Positions 36,708-46,339 of a DNA stretch of 64,000 nt are shown here, one piece after another (the stretch's first letter is position 1; every line of letters begins with the position of its first letter). The stretch lies in NCBI GenBank assembly GCA_947594425.1, contig CANQED010000005.1:108048-172047 (forward strand), written 5' to 3'. The stretch comes from an uncultured Ruminiclostridium sp. (GTDB taxonomy: Bacteria > Bacillota > Clostridia > Oscillospirales > Ruminococcaceae). The position numbers were made by a program, and so were the translations under genes. The notes below the pieces were generated by a model, which saw only the letters and a program-made list of their open reading frames with translations, searched no databases and was not told the DNA's origin.

Positions 36708-39488
36708 ATGAAAAAACTATTTGCGGGGCTTATTTCCCTCGCGGCGGCTTTGCTCGCAGTATGCGCGATAACCGTGTGCGCGGGAGCGGAATGGAGCGGA
36801 GACTATGAGTATAGCGTGCTCGACGACGGAACGGTGGAGATAACCGATTATACCGGCAGCGCGACTAATTTGACTATACCCGCGACTATAGGCGGAAAAA
36901 AGGTGACGAGCTTAGGAAACTCCAGCTTTTACGAATGCAAGAGCCTTATTTCGGTAATTATACCCGATAGTGTGACAAGCATAGGAGGGTCGGCTTTTTT
37001 TGGCTGTTCAAACCTTACATCGATTAGCTTGCCCAAAGGTGTAACGAATATAGTAAATTGGACTTTTGCATATTGTAAAAGTCTCACCTCAATATCAATC
37101 CCTTCCAGCGTGACCAATATATCAGAATGTGCTTTTATTTTCAGCAATATTACAGCAATATCATTAACTGATAGTCTGATAAACATATCTGACAGAGCTT
37201 TTTGTGATTGTGATGGTATTAAAAATGTATATTACACCGGCTCGGAAGATCAGTGGAAAAGCATTTCTGTTGGCGAAGATAATTCCTATTTGTTAAATGC
37301 AGATATTACCTACAACTATAAGCCTGACACTGTGACGGGGCTAAAGCTAAAATCTTCATCGGCTGATACTATAAAGCTTTCGTGGGATAGGCAGGAATTG
37401 ACGGATGGATACATTGTTGAGCTCTGGGACGGTGACAAATGGAGCGTTATTAAAAATATAAATAACAATATTACTACCGAATATCAAATAACTGGGCTTG
37501 AATCGAGCACTACGTATAATTGCCGTATAAAAACTTATAAAACTTCATCTGTATCAGATATATACAGTGAATATAGCGCTATCACCGTTTGCACAAACCC
37601 GATCTCTGTCGGCGGCTTAAAACTCAAAGCTCGCACGGCTGATGCTGTTCGTCTTACTTGGGATATGAATACCTCAGCCGATGGATATATCGTTGAAATA
37701 AAGGTTAACAACTTATGGGAATATCTAGAGAAGATAACCGATAATTCCATCATAGAATTTAGAAAGGGCGGTCTTAACGCAGGCGCAGAGTACAGCTTCC
37801 GTGTTAAAGCCTACAAGATGAGCGGTAATACTGCTTACTACAGCGAATACTCTACTATTAATGTCTGCACCAATCCAACTTCTATCACAGGACTTAAGGT
37901 TAAGGCAAGAGCAGCGGACGCTGTACGTCTTACTTGGGATAAGAACACCTCAGCCGACGGCTATATAGTTGAAATGAATGTCAACGGCACATGGAAGCGC
38001 GCAGCCAAGATAGAAAATAACTCTATTGCTGAGTATAAAAAGGGCGGTCTTGCTCCGAGCACCGTATACAACTTCCGTGTTAAAACTTATAAGATGAGCG
38101 GAAACACCGCGACTTACAGTGCAACTAAGTCCATCTCCGTACGCACTAACCCGACTGCAATCAGCGGACTTAAGCTAAAGGCGAGATCAACCGACGCTGT
38201 TCGCCTTACATGGAATAAAAACACATCTGCAGACGGATATATTGTCGAAATGAATATAAACGGCACATGGAAGCGTGCCGCTAAGATAACAAATAATTCC
38301 ACAGTAGAATATAAAAGAGGCGGACTTGATGCGGGGACCGTGTACAATTTCCGCGTTATGGCTTATAAGATGAGCGGCAAGACTGCGCTTTACGGTTCAG
38401 CTAAGACCATCGCGGTTCGTACAAATCCGACATCAGTTAAAGGACTTAAAGCTTCATATAAAACCGCGACAACTGTAGACCTTACTTGGGACACGAATTA
38501 TTCCGCTGACGGATATATTATAGAGCGTCAAAACGGCGCCTCGTGGACACGTGTTAAGAAAATAACAAATGAGTATTCATCATATTGCACCTTGAACGGT
38601 CTTAAGCCGAAAACCTCCTACAAATTCCGTATCAAGGCGTATAAAATGTCGGGCAGTACGGCTTTATACAGCGCTACTAAGACTATCTCGGTATCTACCA
38701 CAGCGGCTGTTAACGTTAATTCGGTTTCTCTTAACAGGACATCAGCCACTATGTATGTATCGGATACGCTTCAGCTGTCCTCAACTATTAATCCGTTCAA
38801 TGCAAGCTACACTACTGTAAAATACACCTCAAGCAATCCTAAGGTAGTATCGGTTTCTTCTAATGGTTTAGTAAGGGCATTGAGCTCAGGTACAGCGACC
38901 ATAACTGCAAGCTGCGGCGGAAAGAAAGCTACATGCAAGATCACCGTCAAAAATTACAGTGGCGTACGTGGTAATTATGCAGTTATGAAAGCGTACATTG
39001 ATAAAAACGGAAAAACAAATGACGACGGTAATAAATATGTTACTTATTCCTATTCTGCCGACGGATACGACTGGACTATGAAAATAACACATAACTATTC
39101 AACTAATCAAATAGATGTATATATCAGCACCGGAACTAATAAATCAGCTAATTTCAGCATTGATTACAGTACGGATGAGTTATTTATATATGTAAAAGGT
39201 ACAGTACAAGGCAGTCATATGAGCTTGGGTCGGGATCCCCAAGGCAATTATTCTTACAGCTTTTCTTCTTCTAATTATTCAGGTAGAGCTAACAGGATAA
39301 TGATGTTCCTTGACAACACTCCTTCCTTCTATATACATGATTTGGTTTATAACAGCAGTGATGTAAACTATTCTAAAGCGTATGATCTCGTTAGCTACAC
39401 TGCAGAGTCAGCTTATCTTGCATTTTTGGATTTTGCTTATAGTACATTCAGATTTACAGCGAAAGACCTTGGGTTTGGCGTAATTTAA
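36708..39488 (+). CDS. Secreted BspA-like LRR / fibronectin-III / BIG2 protein
   Basis: 926 residues with a signal peptide (about 1-27). A BspA-type LRR_5 region follows at about 33-200, with repeats of the form SLxSVxIPxSVTSIGxxAFxxC. Five fibronectin-III domains occupy about 205-660, with cores such as SADGYIVEM and YKMSG. A BIG2 domain lies at about 665-745, and a 180-residue C-terminal domain I do not recognise closes it. No LPXTG, dockerin or SLH segment is visible, so attachment to the surface is unexplained. It is probably an adhesin or carbohydrate/protein-binding surface protein. Codon use in the LRR and C-terminal parts is more AT-rich than in neighbouring housekeeping genes. Expression depends on the leader terminator. 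Confidence 0.85.
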   Translation: MKKLFAGLISLAAALLAVCAITVCAGAEWSGDYEYSVLDDGTVEITDYTGSATNLTIPATIGGKKVTSLGNSSFYECKSLISVIIPDSVTSIGGSAFFGCSNLTSISLPKGVTNIVNWTFAYCKSLTSISIPSSVTNISECAFIFSNITAISLTDSLINISDRAFCDCDGIKNVYYTGSEDQWKSISVGEDNSYLLNADITYNYKPDTVTGLKLKSSSADTIKLSWDRQELTDGYIVELWDGDKWSVIKNINNNITTEYQITGLESSTTYNCRIKTYKTSSVSDIYSEYSAITVCTNPISVGGLKLKARTADAVRLTWDMNTSADGYIVEIKVNNLWEYLEKITDNSIIEFRKGGLNAGAEYSFRVKAYKMSGNTAYYSEYSTINVCTNPTSITGLKVKARAADAVRLTWDKNTSADGYIVEMNVNGTWKRAAKIENNSIAEYKKGGLAPSTVYNFRVKTYKMSGNTATYSATKSISVRTNPTAISGLKLKARSTDAVRLTWNKNTSADGYIVEMNINGTWKRAAKITNNSTVEYKRGGLDAGTVYNFRVMAYKMSGKTALYGSAKTIAVRTNPTSVKGLKASYKTATTVDLTWDTNYSADGYIIERQNGASWTRVKKITNEYSSYCTLNGLKPKTSYKFRIKAYKMSGSTALYSATKTISVSTTAAVNVNSVSLNRTSATMYVSDTLQLSSTINPFNASYTTVKYTSSNPKVVSVSSNGLVRALSSGTATITASCGGKKATCKITVKNYSGVRGNYAVMKAYIDKNGKTNDDGNKYVTYSYSADGYDWTMKITHNYSTNQIDVYISTGTNKSANFSIDYSTDELFIYVKGTVQGSHMSLGRDPQGNYSYSFSSSNYSGRANRIMMFLDNTPSFYIHDLVYNSSDVNYSKAYDLVSYTAESAYLAFLDFAYSTFRFTAKDLGFGVI

Positions 39489-39530
39489 AATTAATATGAT
39501 GATATAAATAAATACATCTAGCCGTGGGCT

Positions 39531-39604
39531 GAAATTCAGTCCACGGTTTATTTTTCGCTGTAAATAGCGGTGTAAAGGAGGAAGCGCCTTAGGATTCCCC
39601 CCAA
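39531..39604 (+). repeat. BspA 3' element, copy A (terminator plus tail)
   Basis: Downstream of the first BspA-like gene: a hairpin CCGTGGGCTGAA / TTCAGTCCACGG (39532-39556), TTTATTTTT, CGCTGTAAATAGCG, then AAGCGCCTTAGGATTCCCC. The same order of parts follows the other two BspA-like genes. Confidence 0.8.
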
Positions 39605-39609
39605 AAAAA

Positions 39610-40227
39610 TCACAGATATTCTTCAAGTGTGACGCCGCTGTCGTATATCTCTTTAGCCGCGTCCTTTCCGACATAGCGATAATGCCACGGCTCGTAAGTG
39701 ATGCCGGTAACGTCCTCTTTGCCGTCGGGGTAGCGGAGGATAAAGCCGTACCGCCACGCGTTATCCGCGAGCCAGCCGTACACCTCCCACATATCCCCCT
39801 GCTCGGCGGTTATGTCGAGCGCAAGCCCGCTCTCGTGCTCCGAGCAGCCGACGGGCGCGGCCTCTTGATAGGTCAGCCGCTCCGCCTCGCCGGGGCTATA
39901 CCCACGGGCGATGTAATCGTTGATTTTTTCGTCGATTATCGCCTGCTGCTCTTCTTTTGAGCGGTAGGCGGAATTTACCGCAGGCGACAGCCCCTGCTCG
40001 CGCATGTCGTCAAACATCTGCTGTAGGTCGGGGTATATCCGCTCGTCCACCCTCTCGCCGTTAGCAAGCTCGACAAGCTCGATACTGTACCCCTCGGGCA
40101 GAGGGTGGGTGTAATTTACAAGTATCAGCAGCCCCTCGCCTACCTGCTCGACGGCCTTTTCCTCTGCGCAGCCCGTGAGCGCAAATATCAGAGCGATAGC
40201 CGTTATAATTTTAACAAGCCTTTTCAT
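39610..40227 (-). CDS. M15 family D-alanyl-D-alanine carboxypeptidase lipoprotein (VanY-like)
   Basis: 205-residue lipoprotein: signal peptide with lipobox LTGC (Cys at about residue 20), then an M15B zinc peptidase domain. Zinc ligands are in SEHESGLALDI (His and Asp) and EPWHYRYVG (His), with AYRSKEEQQ upstream. It trims D-Ala from peptidoglycan stem peptides outside the membrane. Single gene; the first BspA-like gene converges on it. Confidence 0.93.
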   Translation of the reverse strand: MKRLVKIITAIALIFALTGCAEEKAVEQVGEGLLILVNYTHPLPEGYSIELVELANGERVDERIYPDLQQMFDDMREQGLSPAVNSAYRSKEEQQAIIDEKINDYIARGYSPGEAERLTYQEAAPVGCSEHESGLALDITAEQGDMWEVYGWLADNAWRYGFILRYPDGKEDVTGITYEPWHYRYVGKDAAKEIYDSGVTLEEYL

Positions 40228-40398
40228 AATTTCTCCTTAATCAGTCTGAATTGTACTACTTCATTTAATACAATTATACACCACGATTTTTAAAAAGTCA
40301 ATAGGGATTTTTGGGAAAGTTGAAAAGAATTTCGCGGTATAAATTCGCCCGAGCCGAAAATAATATTTGTACAAAAAAATAAAAAGGAGAGATGAAAT

Positions 40399-40803
40399 AT
40401 GTACCTGCCTGAGGTATTCGGGAGAGACGTCTTTGACGACTTTTTCTCTTTCCCGTTTTTTAAGGGCGAAAAGGCGTGCCCTATGAAAACCGACGTGCGC
40501 CGCACCGAGAACTCTTACGAGGTGGAGACCGATCTGCCCGGCTTTGACAAGGATGAGATAAAGGTCGCGCTCGACAACGGCTATCTCACGATAAGCGCCG
40601 AAAAGGACGACAGCTCCGACAATTCGGAATATATTCGCCGCGAGCGCTATAGAGGCGTGTGCAGCCGCAGATTTTACGTCGGCGAGGATATAACCGACGA
40701 CGAGATAAAGGCGCGCTTTGACCGAGGGATATTAAAGCTGACCATCCCCATAAAGCCCGAAACGTCTAAGGTCGAGGGCAAGAAATATATCGCTATAGAG
40801 TAG
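40399..40803 (+). CDS. Hsp20/alpha-crystallin small heat shock protein
   Basis: 134-residue ATP-independent chaperone that holds unfolding proteins. The alpha-crystallin domain shows ETDLPGFDKDEIKV, DNGYLTISAEK and the C-terminal FDRGILKLTIP segment (the GxLxxxxP-type hallmark). GGAGAG precedes the ATG. I could not see a clear CIRCE or CtsR box in 40228-40398. Confidence 0.94.
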   Translation: MYLPEVFGRDVFDDFFSFPFFKGEKACPMKTDVRRTENSYEVETDLPGFDKDEIKVALDNGYLTISAEKDDSSDNSEYIRRERYRGVCSRRFYVGEDITDDEIKARFDRGILKLTIPIKPETSKVEGKKYIAIE

Positions 40804-40812
40804 AGACGGGAT

Positions 40813-40836
40813 GAAAACTTTTTGAAAAAAGTTTTC
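40813..40836 (+). terminator. Hairpin after hsp20
   Basis: 9-bp stem GAAAACTTT / AAAGTTTTC ten bases after the stop, followed by a C-rich rather than T-rich tract, so termination efficiency is uncertain. Confidence 0.5.
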
Positions 40837-40877
40837 CCCCGGGCCCCCTTTCAAAAACTTTTGGTATATACTTTTGC

Positions 40878-40975
40878 TTTTTTTGGGGGGGAATTTTAAG
40901 GCGCTGCGCCTTATATTTCGTTTGATACTGTGAAAAAGTAAACCGTGGACTTGATTATAAGCCCACGGTTTGCTT
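40878..40975 (-). repeat. BspA 3' element, copy B
   Basis: Lies directly after the second BspA-like gene on the minus strand: terminator hairpin AAACCGTGG/CCACGGTTT (40940-40971), AT-rich spacer, hairpin AAGGCGC-TGC-GCCTT region (40898-40912), then a run of C on the minus strand. Confidence 0.8.
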
Positions 40976-40988
40976 ATTCACTTGTACT

Positions 40989-42545
40989 TTATTTTGTCTT
41001 TACGGTAATCGTCTTATACCCGCTGTACAGCGCGGTCTTTCCGCTCATCTTGTAAGCCTTTATTCTGAACGTGTAGGAAGTCTTAGATTTTAATCCCGAC
41101 TTCTTAAATTCAACAGTGGTGTTCTTTGTTATCTTGCCTGCGCGCTTCCAAATGCCATTTACTTTCATTTCTATGATATATCCGTCGGCGGAGGTATTCT
41201 TAGTCCACGACAGGCGGACCGCATTCTTAGCGGAAGCTTTGAGCTTTAAGCCGCTGACCGTGCTCGGGTTGGTGCGTACCGATATGGTCTTTGTCGCGCC
41301 ATAGAGTGCAGTCTTTCCGCTCATCTTATACGCCTTTACTCTGAATGTGTACGCCGTGCCCGCCTTGAGCTTATCCTTTCTAAACTCCACGGTGGAATTT
41401 TTCGTTATCTTGCCGACACGAACCCACTTAGAGCCGCTCTTCATCTCGATAATGTAGCCATCGGCGCTTGTATTTTTCGCCCACGCGAGCCTTAATGCGT
41501 CTCCCGCACGCCCTTTAATTTTCAGCCCCGTTACGACTGAGGGGTTAGTGCGCGCGGATATAGACGTATAGCCGCTGTAGAGGGCTGTCTTGCCGTCCAT
41601 TTTATAGGCTTTAACGCGGAAATTATACGCCGTTCCCGCCTTCAGCCCCGATTTTCTGAACTCAACGGTGGAGTTTTTAGTAACCTTGCCTATGCGCGTC
41701 CAAGTGCCGTTGACTTTCATCTCTATGATATATCCGTCGGCGCTCGCATTTTTATCCCACGCTATGCGCAGGGCGTCGCCCGCACGACCCTTTACCTTTA
41801 GACCGGAAATATTGATATTGCCGTCGGCGCTTGTCAGGTCGTCGTTATCGGTGCCGACCGCCGCCCACACGGCCTTTGAGCCTACGTACCAGACCTCTTT
41901 TAGGCTGTCGCAGGCGAAGAATGCGCTGTTGCCTATTCTTTTAACGCTGCTCGGAATATTTATCGACACAAGGCTTGAGCAGCACCAAAACGCCCTATCC
42001 GCTATCCCGACCGTGCCGCTCTTAATTGTGGCGGTTTTTGCGCTCTCATTGCAGTCTATAGCCCACTTGCCCGCGTATTTTACGGTAGTGGTCTGATTGT
42101 TGAGCAGCGGCGTGCTTGCAAACGCATGAAAGCCTATACTCGTCACGCTGTCGGGTATTTTTATAGAGCTTATCTTACAGCCCGAAAAGGCATAGCCGCC
42201 TATGCTCTTGACCCCGTCGGGCAGGGTTATCGACGCAAGGCTCGAGCACGACCAAAACGCCATATCCCCTATATCGGTAACTCCTTTCGGTATCGTTACC
42301 GAGGTAAGGCTCTTACAGCTCATAAAGGCATGAGCGCCTATGCTCGTCACCTTTCTCCCTCCGAGGGTGGAGGGTAATGTCAATTTTGCGTCGGCGCCGT
42401 TATAGTCGGTTATCTCGACCGTCCCGTTATCAAGGACGCTGTATCGATAATCCCCGCTTGTCTGCGCAGCCGCGCTGACGCTGATCGCGCATACGACCGC
42501 CGCCGCAAGGGATATCAGCCCCGCAAATATCTTCTTAAAGCTCAT
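40989..42545 (-). CDS. Secreted BspA-like LRR / fibronectin-III protein
   Basis: 518 residues: signal peptide (about 1-26), LRR_5 region to about residue 240, then three fibronectin-III domains whose repeats (SADGYIIEMK, AYKMSGKTALYS) are nearly the same as in the other two BspA-like proteins here. It lacks the BIG2 and unknown C-terminal domain of the 926-residue paralogue. A likely surface adhesin. GAGGAGACAG precedes the ATG. The four-gene M48/TerB operon diverges from it. Confidence 0.87.
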   Translation of the reverse strand: MSFKKIFAGLISLAAAVVCAISVSAAAQTSGDYRYSVLDNGTVEITDYNGADAKLTLPSTLGGRKVTSIGAHAFMSCKSLTSVTIPKGVTDIGDMAFWSCSSLASITLPDGVKSIGGYAFSGCKISSIKIPDSVTSIGFHAFASTPLLNNQTTTVKYAGKWAIDCNESAKTATIKSGTVGIADRAFWCCSSLVSINIPSSVKRIGNSAFFACDSLKEVWYVGSKAVWAAVGTDNDDLTSADGNINISGLKVKGRAGDALRIAWDKNASADGYIIEMKVNGTWTRIGKVTKNSTVEFRKSGLKAGTAYNFRVKAYKMDGKTALYSGYTSISARTNPSVVTGLKIKGRAGDALRLAWAKNTSADGYIIEMKSGSKWVRVGKITKNSTVEFRKDKLKAGTAYTFRVKAYKMSGKTALYGATKTISVRTNPSTVSGLKLKASAKNAVRLSWTKNTSADGYIIEMKVNGIWKRAGKITKNTTVEFKKSGLKSKTSYTFRIKAYKMSGKTALYSGYKTITVKTK

Positions 42546-42592
42546 CTGTCTCCTCTGTTTCGCTTATCTTCGCATATGATCTCTACATATAA

Positions 42593-42621
42593 ATAATAGC
42601 ACAACTTAATTATTCTGTCAA
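42593..42621 (-). promoter_or_regulatory. Promoter of the second BspA-like gene
   Basis: Minus-strand TTGACA (42616-42621), 17-base spacer ending AAGTTGTGC, TATTAT (42593-42598). Closely resembles the promoter of the third BspA-like gene. Confidence 0.87.
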
Positions 42622-42650
42622 CGGCAATATAATACAATCTGTTTTATACT

Positions 42651-42705
42651 GATTTTGGGGAAAATCCTAAGGCTGTACGCCTTTTATTCCCTCACTTTGC
42701 CAAAA
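42651..42705. repeat. BspA 3' element, truncated copy D
   Basis: GATTTTGGGGAAAATCCTAA followed by AAGGCTGTACGCCTT matches the distal half of copies B and C, but the CCGTGG terminator half is missing. It is not at the end of any gene; it sits upstream of the XRE promoter. Confidence 0.7.
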
Positions 42706-42752
42706 ATAAATATAAAAAATTTCAAAATTTTCTTGAAAATCTCAAAAAACTC

Positions 42753-42781
42753 TTGCAATTTTAAAAACAGTGTGGTACAAT
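42753..42781 (+). promoter_or_regulatory. Promoter of the XRE-M48-TerB operon
   Basis: TTGCAA (42753-42758), 17-base spacer, TACAAT (42776-42781) with TGTGG before the -10. About 43 bases before the XRE start. Confidence 0.83.
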
Positions 42782-42824
42782 TATTAAAAAGATATCTGAA
42801 GACGTAAGACAGGAGGTATTAGCG

Positions 42825-43046
42825 ATGATAAGCTATAACAAGCTGTGGAAAATGCTGATAGATAAGAGCATAAGCAAGACCGAGCTTACTCACCTTGCGG
42901 GTATCAGCACTAACGCCATGGCAAAATTAGGGCGCAACGAGGACGTCCGAGTAAAAACCCTCGAAAAGCTATGCACCTCTCTTGACTGCAAATTAGATGA
43001 TATTGTCGAATTTATACCCGACGAAAAGCCGAAGAAAGGAAAGTGA
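42825..43046 (+). CDS. Small XRE-family HTH regulator
   Basis: 73-residue Cro/C1-type helix-turn-helix protein (HTH_26-like). The recognition region is TELTHLAGISTNAMAKLGRNE, followed by LEKLCTSLDCKLDDIVEF, the typical XRE tail, and a Lys-rich end. There is no separate sensing domain. It is the first gene of a four-gene operon, two bases before the M48 start, so it is the obvious candidate for control of that operon by autorepression. Confidence 0.9.
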   Translation: MISYNKLWKMLIDKSISKTELTHLAGISTNAMAKLGRNEDVRVKTLEKLCTSLDCKLDDIVEFIPDEKPKKGK

Positions 43047-43048
43047 GC

Positions 43049-45427
43049 ATGTCATACGACCCCGCATTTTATATCCACGACCTCGATAAAAAAGCATTTG
43101 ACGCGTTGAATGCTTTCCCTAAATTTGTAAAGCTGAAAGAAGCCTATATTGCAAACGTAGACGAGAAGGCGGTAAAAATCGATCTGCTTTCTCAAGCTAT
43201 CAGAATAACCGACAGGCAATACCCTAAGATATACGAGCTTTTGCCTCCGATTTGCGAAAAGCTCGGCATAGCCGTACCCGATATCTATTATGTAAAAGAA
43301 AATCACATGAACGCTTTTACCGTCGGCAGCACCGAGCCCGTCATATGCGTCACCTCGCGGCTCGTAAGCGAATTGCCGCCAAAGCTGATAAGCAGCGCGC
43401 TTGCTCACGAGTGCAGGCATATCGCATGCAAGCACTATCTGTATCATTCAATAGCCGAGCAATTGATAAGCGGGTTAGAAAACAGCCCGCTGACCTTGAT
43501 ACCCGCAATACGCGTCTTATTAACGCCCGCTCTCATAAAAGCGATAAGATTTTGGGATAGGTGCAGCGAGCTTACCGCCGACAGAGCGTCCGTCCTCTGC
43601 GACGAGACCGCCGACAACAGTATCGACCTTTTATTAAGGATAAACGAGTATAAAAATGTAGACCGTGACGAATTTTTACGTCAGGCTAAGGACTTGAGAG
43701 CATATGTAAACGACTCTAAGTCGAATAAGCTTATGGAGCTTATGCTCGTACAGGACGAGACGCACCCGCGTCTTGCGACAAGAGCGTACGAGTGTTACGA
43801 GTGGTCAAAGTCTGAGCAGTTTTCACAAATCATAAACGGTACATATACCCTCGAAGAGCAAAACTGCGCGGAGGACAAGTCCGAGGAGGAGATCATATCT
43901 GCAGAGGTATCGGTTGCCGCCGACCGACATAGAGATATAGACGAAATAAACGCCGAATTAGAGCAGGTAAACGCCAAGCTCGACCGCTATGTCAGCAAGG
44001 CGGATAAGGCTGATTATGCCTTTGCCGTTTTCAGCGGGATCATGGCGGGGATAGCAGACGCGGTCTTTGTCGGTGAAATTAAGATAAGCGATAGAGAGAT
44101 CGAATTATCCAAAAATCAAGTTGAAAATTTTATTCATCAGTATGCCGACGCCCGAGGGCTCGACAAAAGTAACATGAAGAACGTAATAGGCGAGCTTGAA
44201 AAAAAGTTTAAGGTCGCGCAGGATGATGTCTGGAACGGTAAAGGTATACATATTTCCGCCTCTAACCATCATTTAGCCGACCTTGCTCACCATCCTACGC
44301 CGCTCGGCCTTGCCAGTGCGATAATAGTGCAGTTTTTGCGGGTAGGAACATTTGTCAGCCGTGACGGCAAGTGGCATTTTTTAGCGGTAGAGACTACGGC
44401 AAAGGATATAAAGGATATTTTAAAACCCGTGGCGATAACAGGCATACTAAACTGGCTTGCGGCCTTGACCGAAAAGAAATACGAGAGCGCTTATGATACC
44501 GAAATGCCTAAGGCTCTACGCAAATTGCTGCATCTTGCCGCTTCTGCTCCCATACTTGTCGAGGTCGCAGAATGTGCGGATAACTGGCTTGGGCATTTGA
44601 TAAGCGATTTAGACGGCACTAAGAAAAATGCGGGCGGGGGTATGGGCATCCCCGGGGTGTTCATTTCACTGCTTTATGAGCTTTCGGCATTGCCTATTCT
44701 TAACAGCACCGGCTTGCCGAATTTTGTGAACCGCCTTTACGAAAGGCAAAGAATAGACCTGCGCGATGAGCTGCCGCTATATAAGGCTGCTAAAAAGCAG
44801 ATCATCCCCGTAGCATTTAACGAGATACTGGTACGGCTCGGCTACTTTTTAACGCACCTTTTAGAAGAAATTGTCACGCGGGACAAAATGAGCGATATAC
44901 GGTGGGATAGGGTGATACCCTTTGACAACCGAACGGTAGACCGTATGCTGATGATATCAAGTATGACATTTACTATAGCCGACACCGCCGACGCGGCTAT
45001 CCACGCCGCGATCGAATCAGGCGCTAACTGGGTATTGTTCTCGGGCAAATTTGTCACTCGCTTTAATTATGTAGGAGCGGGCAGAGCGGCGTTAGTGATA
45101 GTAAAAGAAATATCCAACGAGAAAAAGGAGACGCAGTATATCCACGAAAAAATGCTTTTATCCGAAGAAAAGGCGGCGGTATTCTTAAGCGACCTGCAAG
45201 ACTTTAAGGCACAGCTTGAAGAAAAGGTATCCAACTATCTCGCGGAGGATATCTCCGCGTTTACGGACGGGCTTGACGAGATAGGCGAGGGGCTTAATTC
45301 GGATAATTCCGACCTTGTTATTCACGGAAATATCAAGATATGGAAAGTCCTCGGCAGACAGCCGCAATTTTCAAACCAAAAAGAATTTGACGATTTAATG
45401 CAGTCGGACACACCATTGATATTATAA
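43049..45427 (+). CDS. M48 family metalloprotease fused to a large unknown region
   Basis: 792 residues. The first 260 or so carry an M48 zinc peptidase domain: HECRH at 120-124 gives HExxH, and ELTADRA places the third ligand at E174 with D178. Hydrophobic stretches between them (LIPAIRVLLTPALI) are modest. Residues about 290-325 form a coiled coil; the remaining 460 residues, helix-rich with segments such as MAGIADAVFVGEI and ISSMTFTIADTADAA, match no family I recognise. An ATG at 43049 has AGGA eight bases upstream and is preferred to the GTG at 43043. TerB-like and glycine-zipper genes follow closely. The protease could process or be controlled by its neighbours. Confidence 0.8.
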   Translation: MSYDPAFYIHDLDKKAFDALNAFPKFVKLKEAYIANVDEKAVKIDLLSQAIRITDRQYPKIYELLPPICEKLGIAVPDIYYVKENHMNAFTVGSTEPVICVTSRLVSELPPKLISSALAHECRHIACKHYLYHSIAEQLISGLENSPLTLIPAIRVLLTPALIKAIRFWDRCSELTADRASVLCDETADNSIDLLLRINEYKNVDRDEFLRQAKDLRAYVNDSKSNKLMELMLVQDETHPRLATRAYECYEWSKSEQFSQIINGTYTLEEQNCAEDKSEEEIISAEVSVAADRHRDIDEINAELEQVNAKLDRYVSKADKADYAFAVFSGIMAGIADAVFVGEIKISDREIELSKNQVENFIHQYADARGLDKSNMKNVIGELEKKFKVAQDDVWNGKGIHISASNHHLADLAHHPTPLGLASAIIVQFLRVGTFVSRDGKWHFLAVETTAKDIKDILKPVAITGILNWLAALTEKKYESAYDTEMPKALRKLLHLAASAPILVEVAECADNWLGHLISDLDGTKKNAGGGMGIPGVFISLLYELSALPILNSTGLPNFVNRLYERQRIDLRDELPLYKAAKKQIIPVAFNEILVRLGYFLTHLLEEIVTRDKMSDIRWDRVIPFDNRTVDRMLMISSMTFTIADTADAAIHAAIESGANWVLFSGKFVTRFNYVGAGRAALVIVKEISNEKKETQYIHEKMLLSEEKAAVFLSDLQDFKAQLEEKVSNYLAEDISAFTDGLDEIGEGLNSDNSDLVIHGNIKIWKVLGRQPQFSNQKEFDDLMQSDTPLIL

Positions 45428-45443
45428 GCAAGGAGGTCATCAT

Positions 45444-46337
45444 ATGGCGATAAAGGATATAGGAAAAGAGCTGAAGAGCTCGCTTCACGATACGGCGGAC
45501 GCAGTCAAGGAAAAGGTCAAGAATATCGACACCGCCGAGGTAAAAGAGAACATTCACAGCAAAGTCGACGCAGTCAAGGAAAAGGTCAAGAATATCGATA
45601 CCGCCGAAGTCAAGGAGAACATTCACGACGCTCTTGAAACAGTAAAGGATAAAGTCGTCGAAACAGGCGGCAAGGCTAAAGATAAGATAGTCGAGACAGG
45701 CAGCAAGGCCAACGAGCAAATAAAGCAGCGCCTGCAAAAGAAAGATACGCCGACCGAACGCCCCGAGCGTGACTTTTCAAGCATACCGGTGAAAACCGCC
45801 TTAAAGGTGATATATTATCTAATGGCGGCGGACGGCGAGATCTTTCACGGCGAGGAGGAAAAGTTTGACGCAATAGGCAAAGAGCTCGACCCCAACCTTG
45901 CGCAGAATAAAGCGGCTATCGTAGACGAATGCAAAGCAAAGCTAGCGCTTGTAGAAAGCTCTGACGAAGAGTACGCCGATACCCTGCGCTCAAATGTCGC
46001 TCTCGCGATATTTTCCGACGAGGCGGAAGAGCCCTTTATCCCGTCTAAGCTGCTTATATGGGACCTGCTTACGGTCGCATACAGCGACGAATGCTTTGAT
46101 AAGTCCGAGCAGAGCCTTATCGATTATATCGTAAGAATTTTGCAATTGGACAAGGCGGTCTATCTGGAGCTGCAAAACAGCATTCTCACAATGTTCGAGC
46201 TTGAAAAAGAGCTGACATGGATCAAAACTACCGACCGTCCTTATCTAAAGATAGAATTGCACGTAAACGAAATAAATAGCCGTAAAGCGGCTATTATGCA
46301 AAGCGTTTTAGCGCTGATAAACATAGAGGAGGTATAA
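45444..46337 (+). CDS. TerB-like domain protein with amphipathic N-terminal repeats
   Basis: 297 residues. The N-terminal 110 are Lys/Glu/Val-rich amphipathic helices of apolipoprotein/LEA type, including two tandem 23-residue copies starting DAVKEKVKNIDTAEVKENIH. The rest is a TerB/DjlA-like helical domain: KVIYYLMAADGEIFHGEE with acidic metal-site residues, and later LLTVAYSDECFDKSEQSLIDYI as the second half. TerB domains occur in tellurite-resistance and phage/stress modules associated with membranes. GGAGGTCATCAT precedes the ATG, 16 bases after the M48 gene. Confidence 0.8.
   Translation: MAIKDIGKELKSSLHDTADAVKEKVKNIDTAEVKENIHSKVDAVKEKVKNIDTAEVKENIHDALETVKDKVVETGGKAKDKIVETGSKANEQIKQRLQKKDTPTERPERDFSSIPVKTALKVIYYLMAADGEIFHGEEEKFDAIGKELDPNLAQNKAAIVDECKAKLALVESSDEEYADTLRSNVALAIFSDEAEEPFIPSKLLIWDLLTVAYSDECFDKSEQSLIDYIVRILQLDKAVYLELQNSILTMFELEKELTWIKTTDRPYLKIELHVNEINSRKAAIMQSVLALINIEEV
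45498..45635 (+). repeat. Tandem 69-bp coding repeat in the TerB-like gene
   Basis: Two head-to-tail 69-bp units (45498-45566 and 45567-45635) encoding the 23-residue amphipathic repeat. The units are almost identical at the DNA level, so they are recent or homogenised. Confidence 0.9.
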
Positions 46338-46339
46338 TT

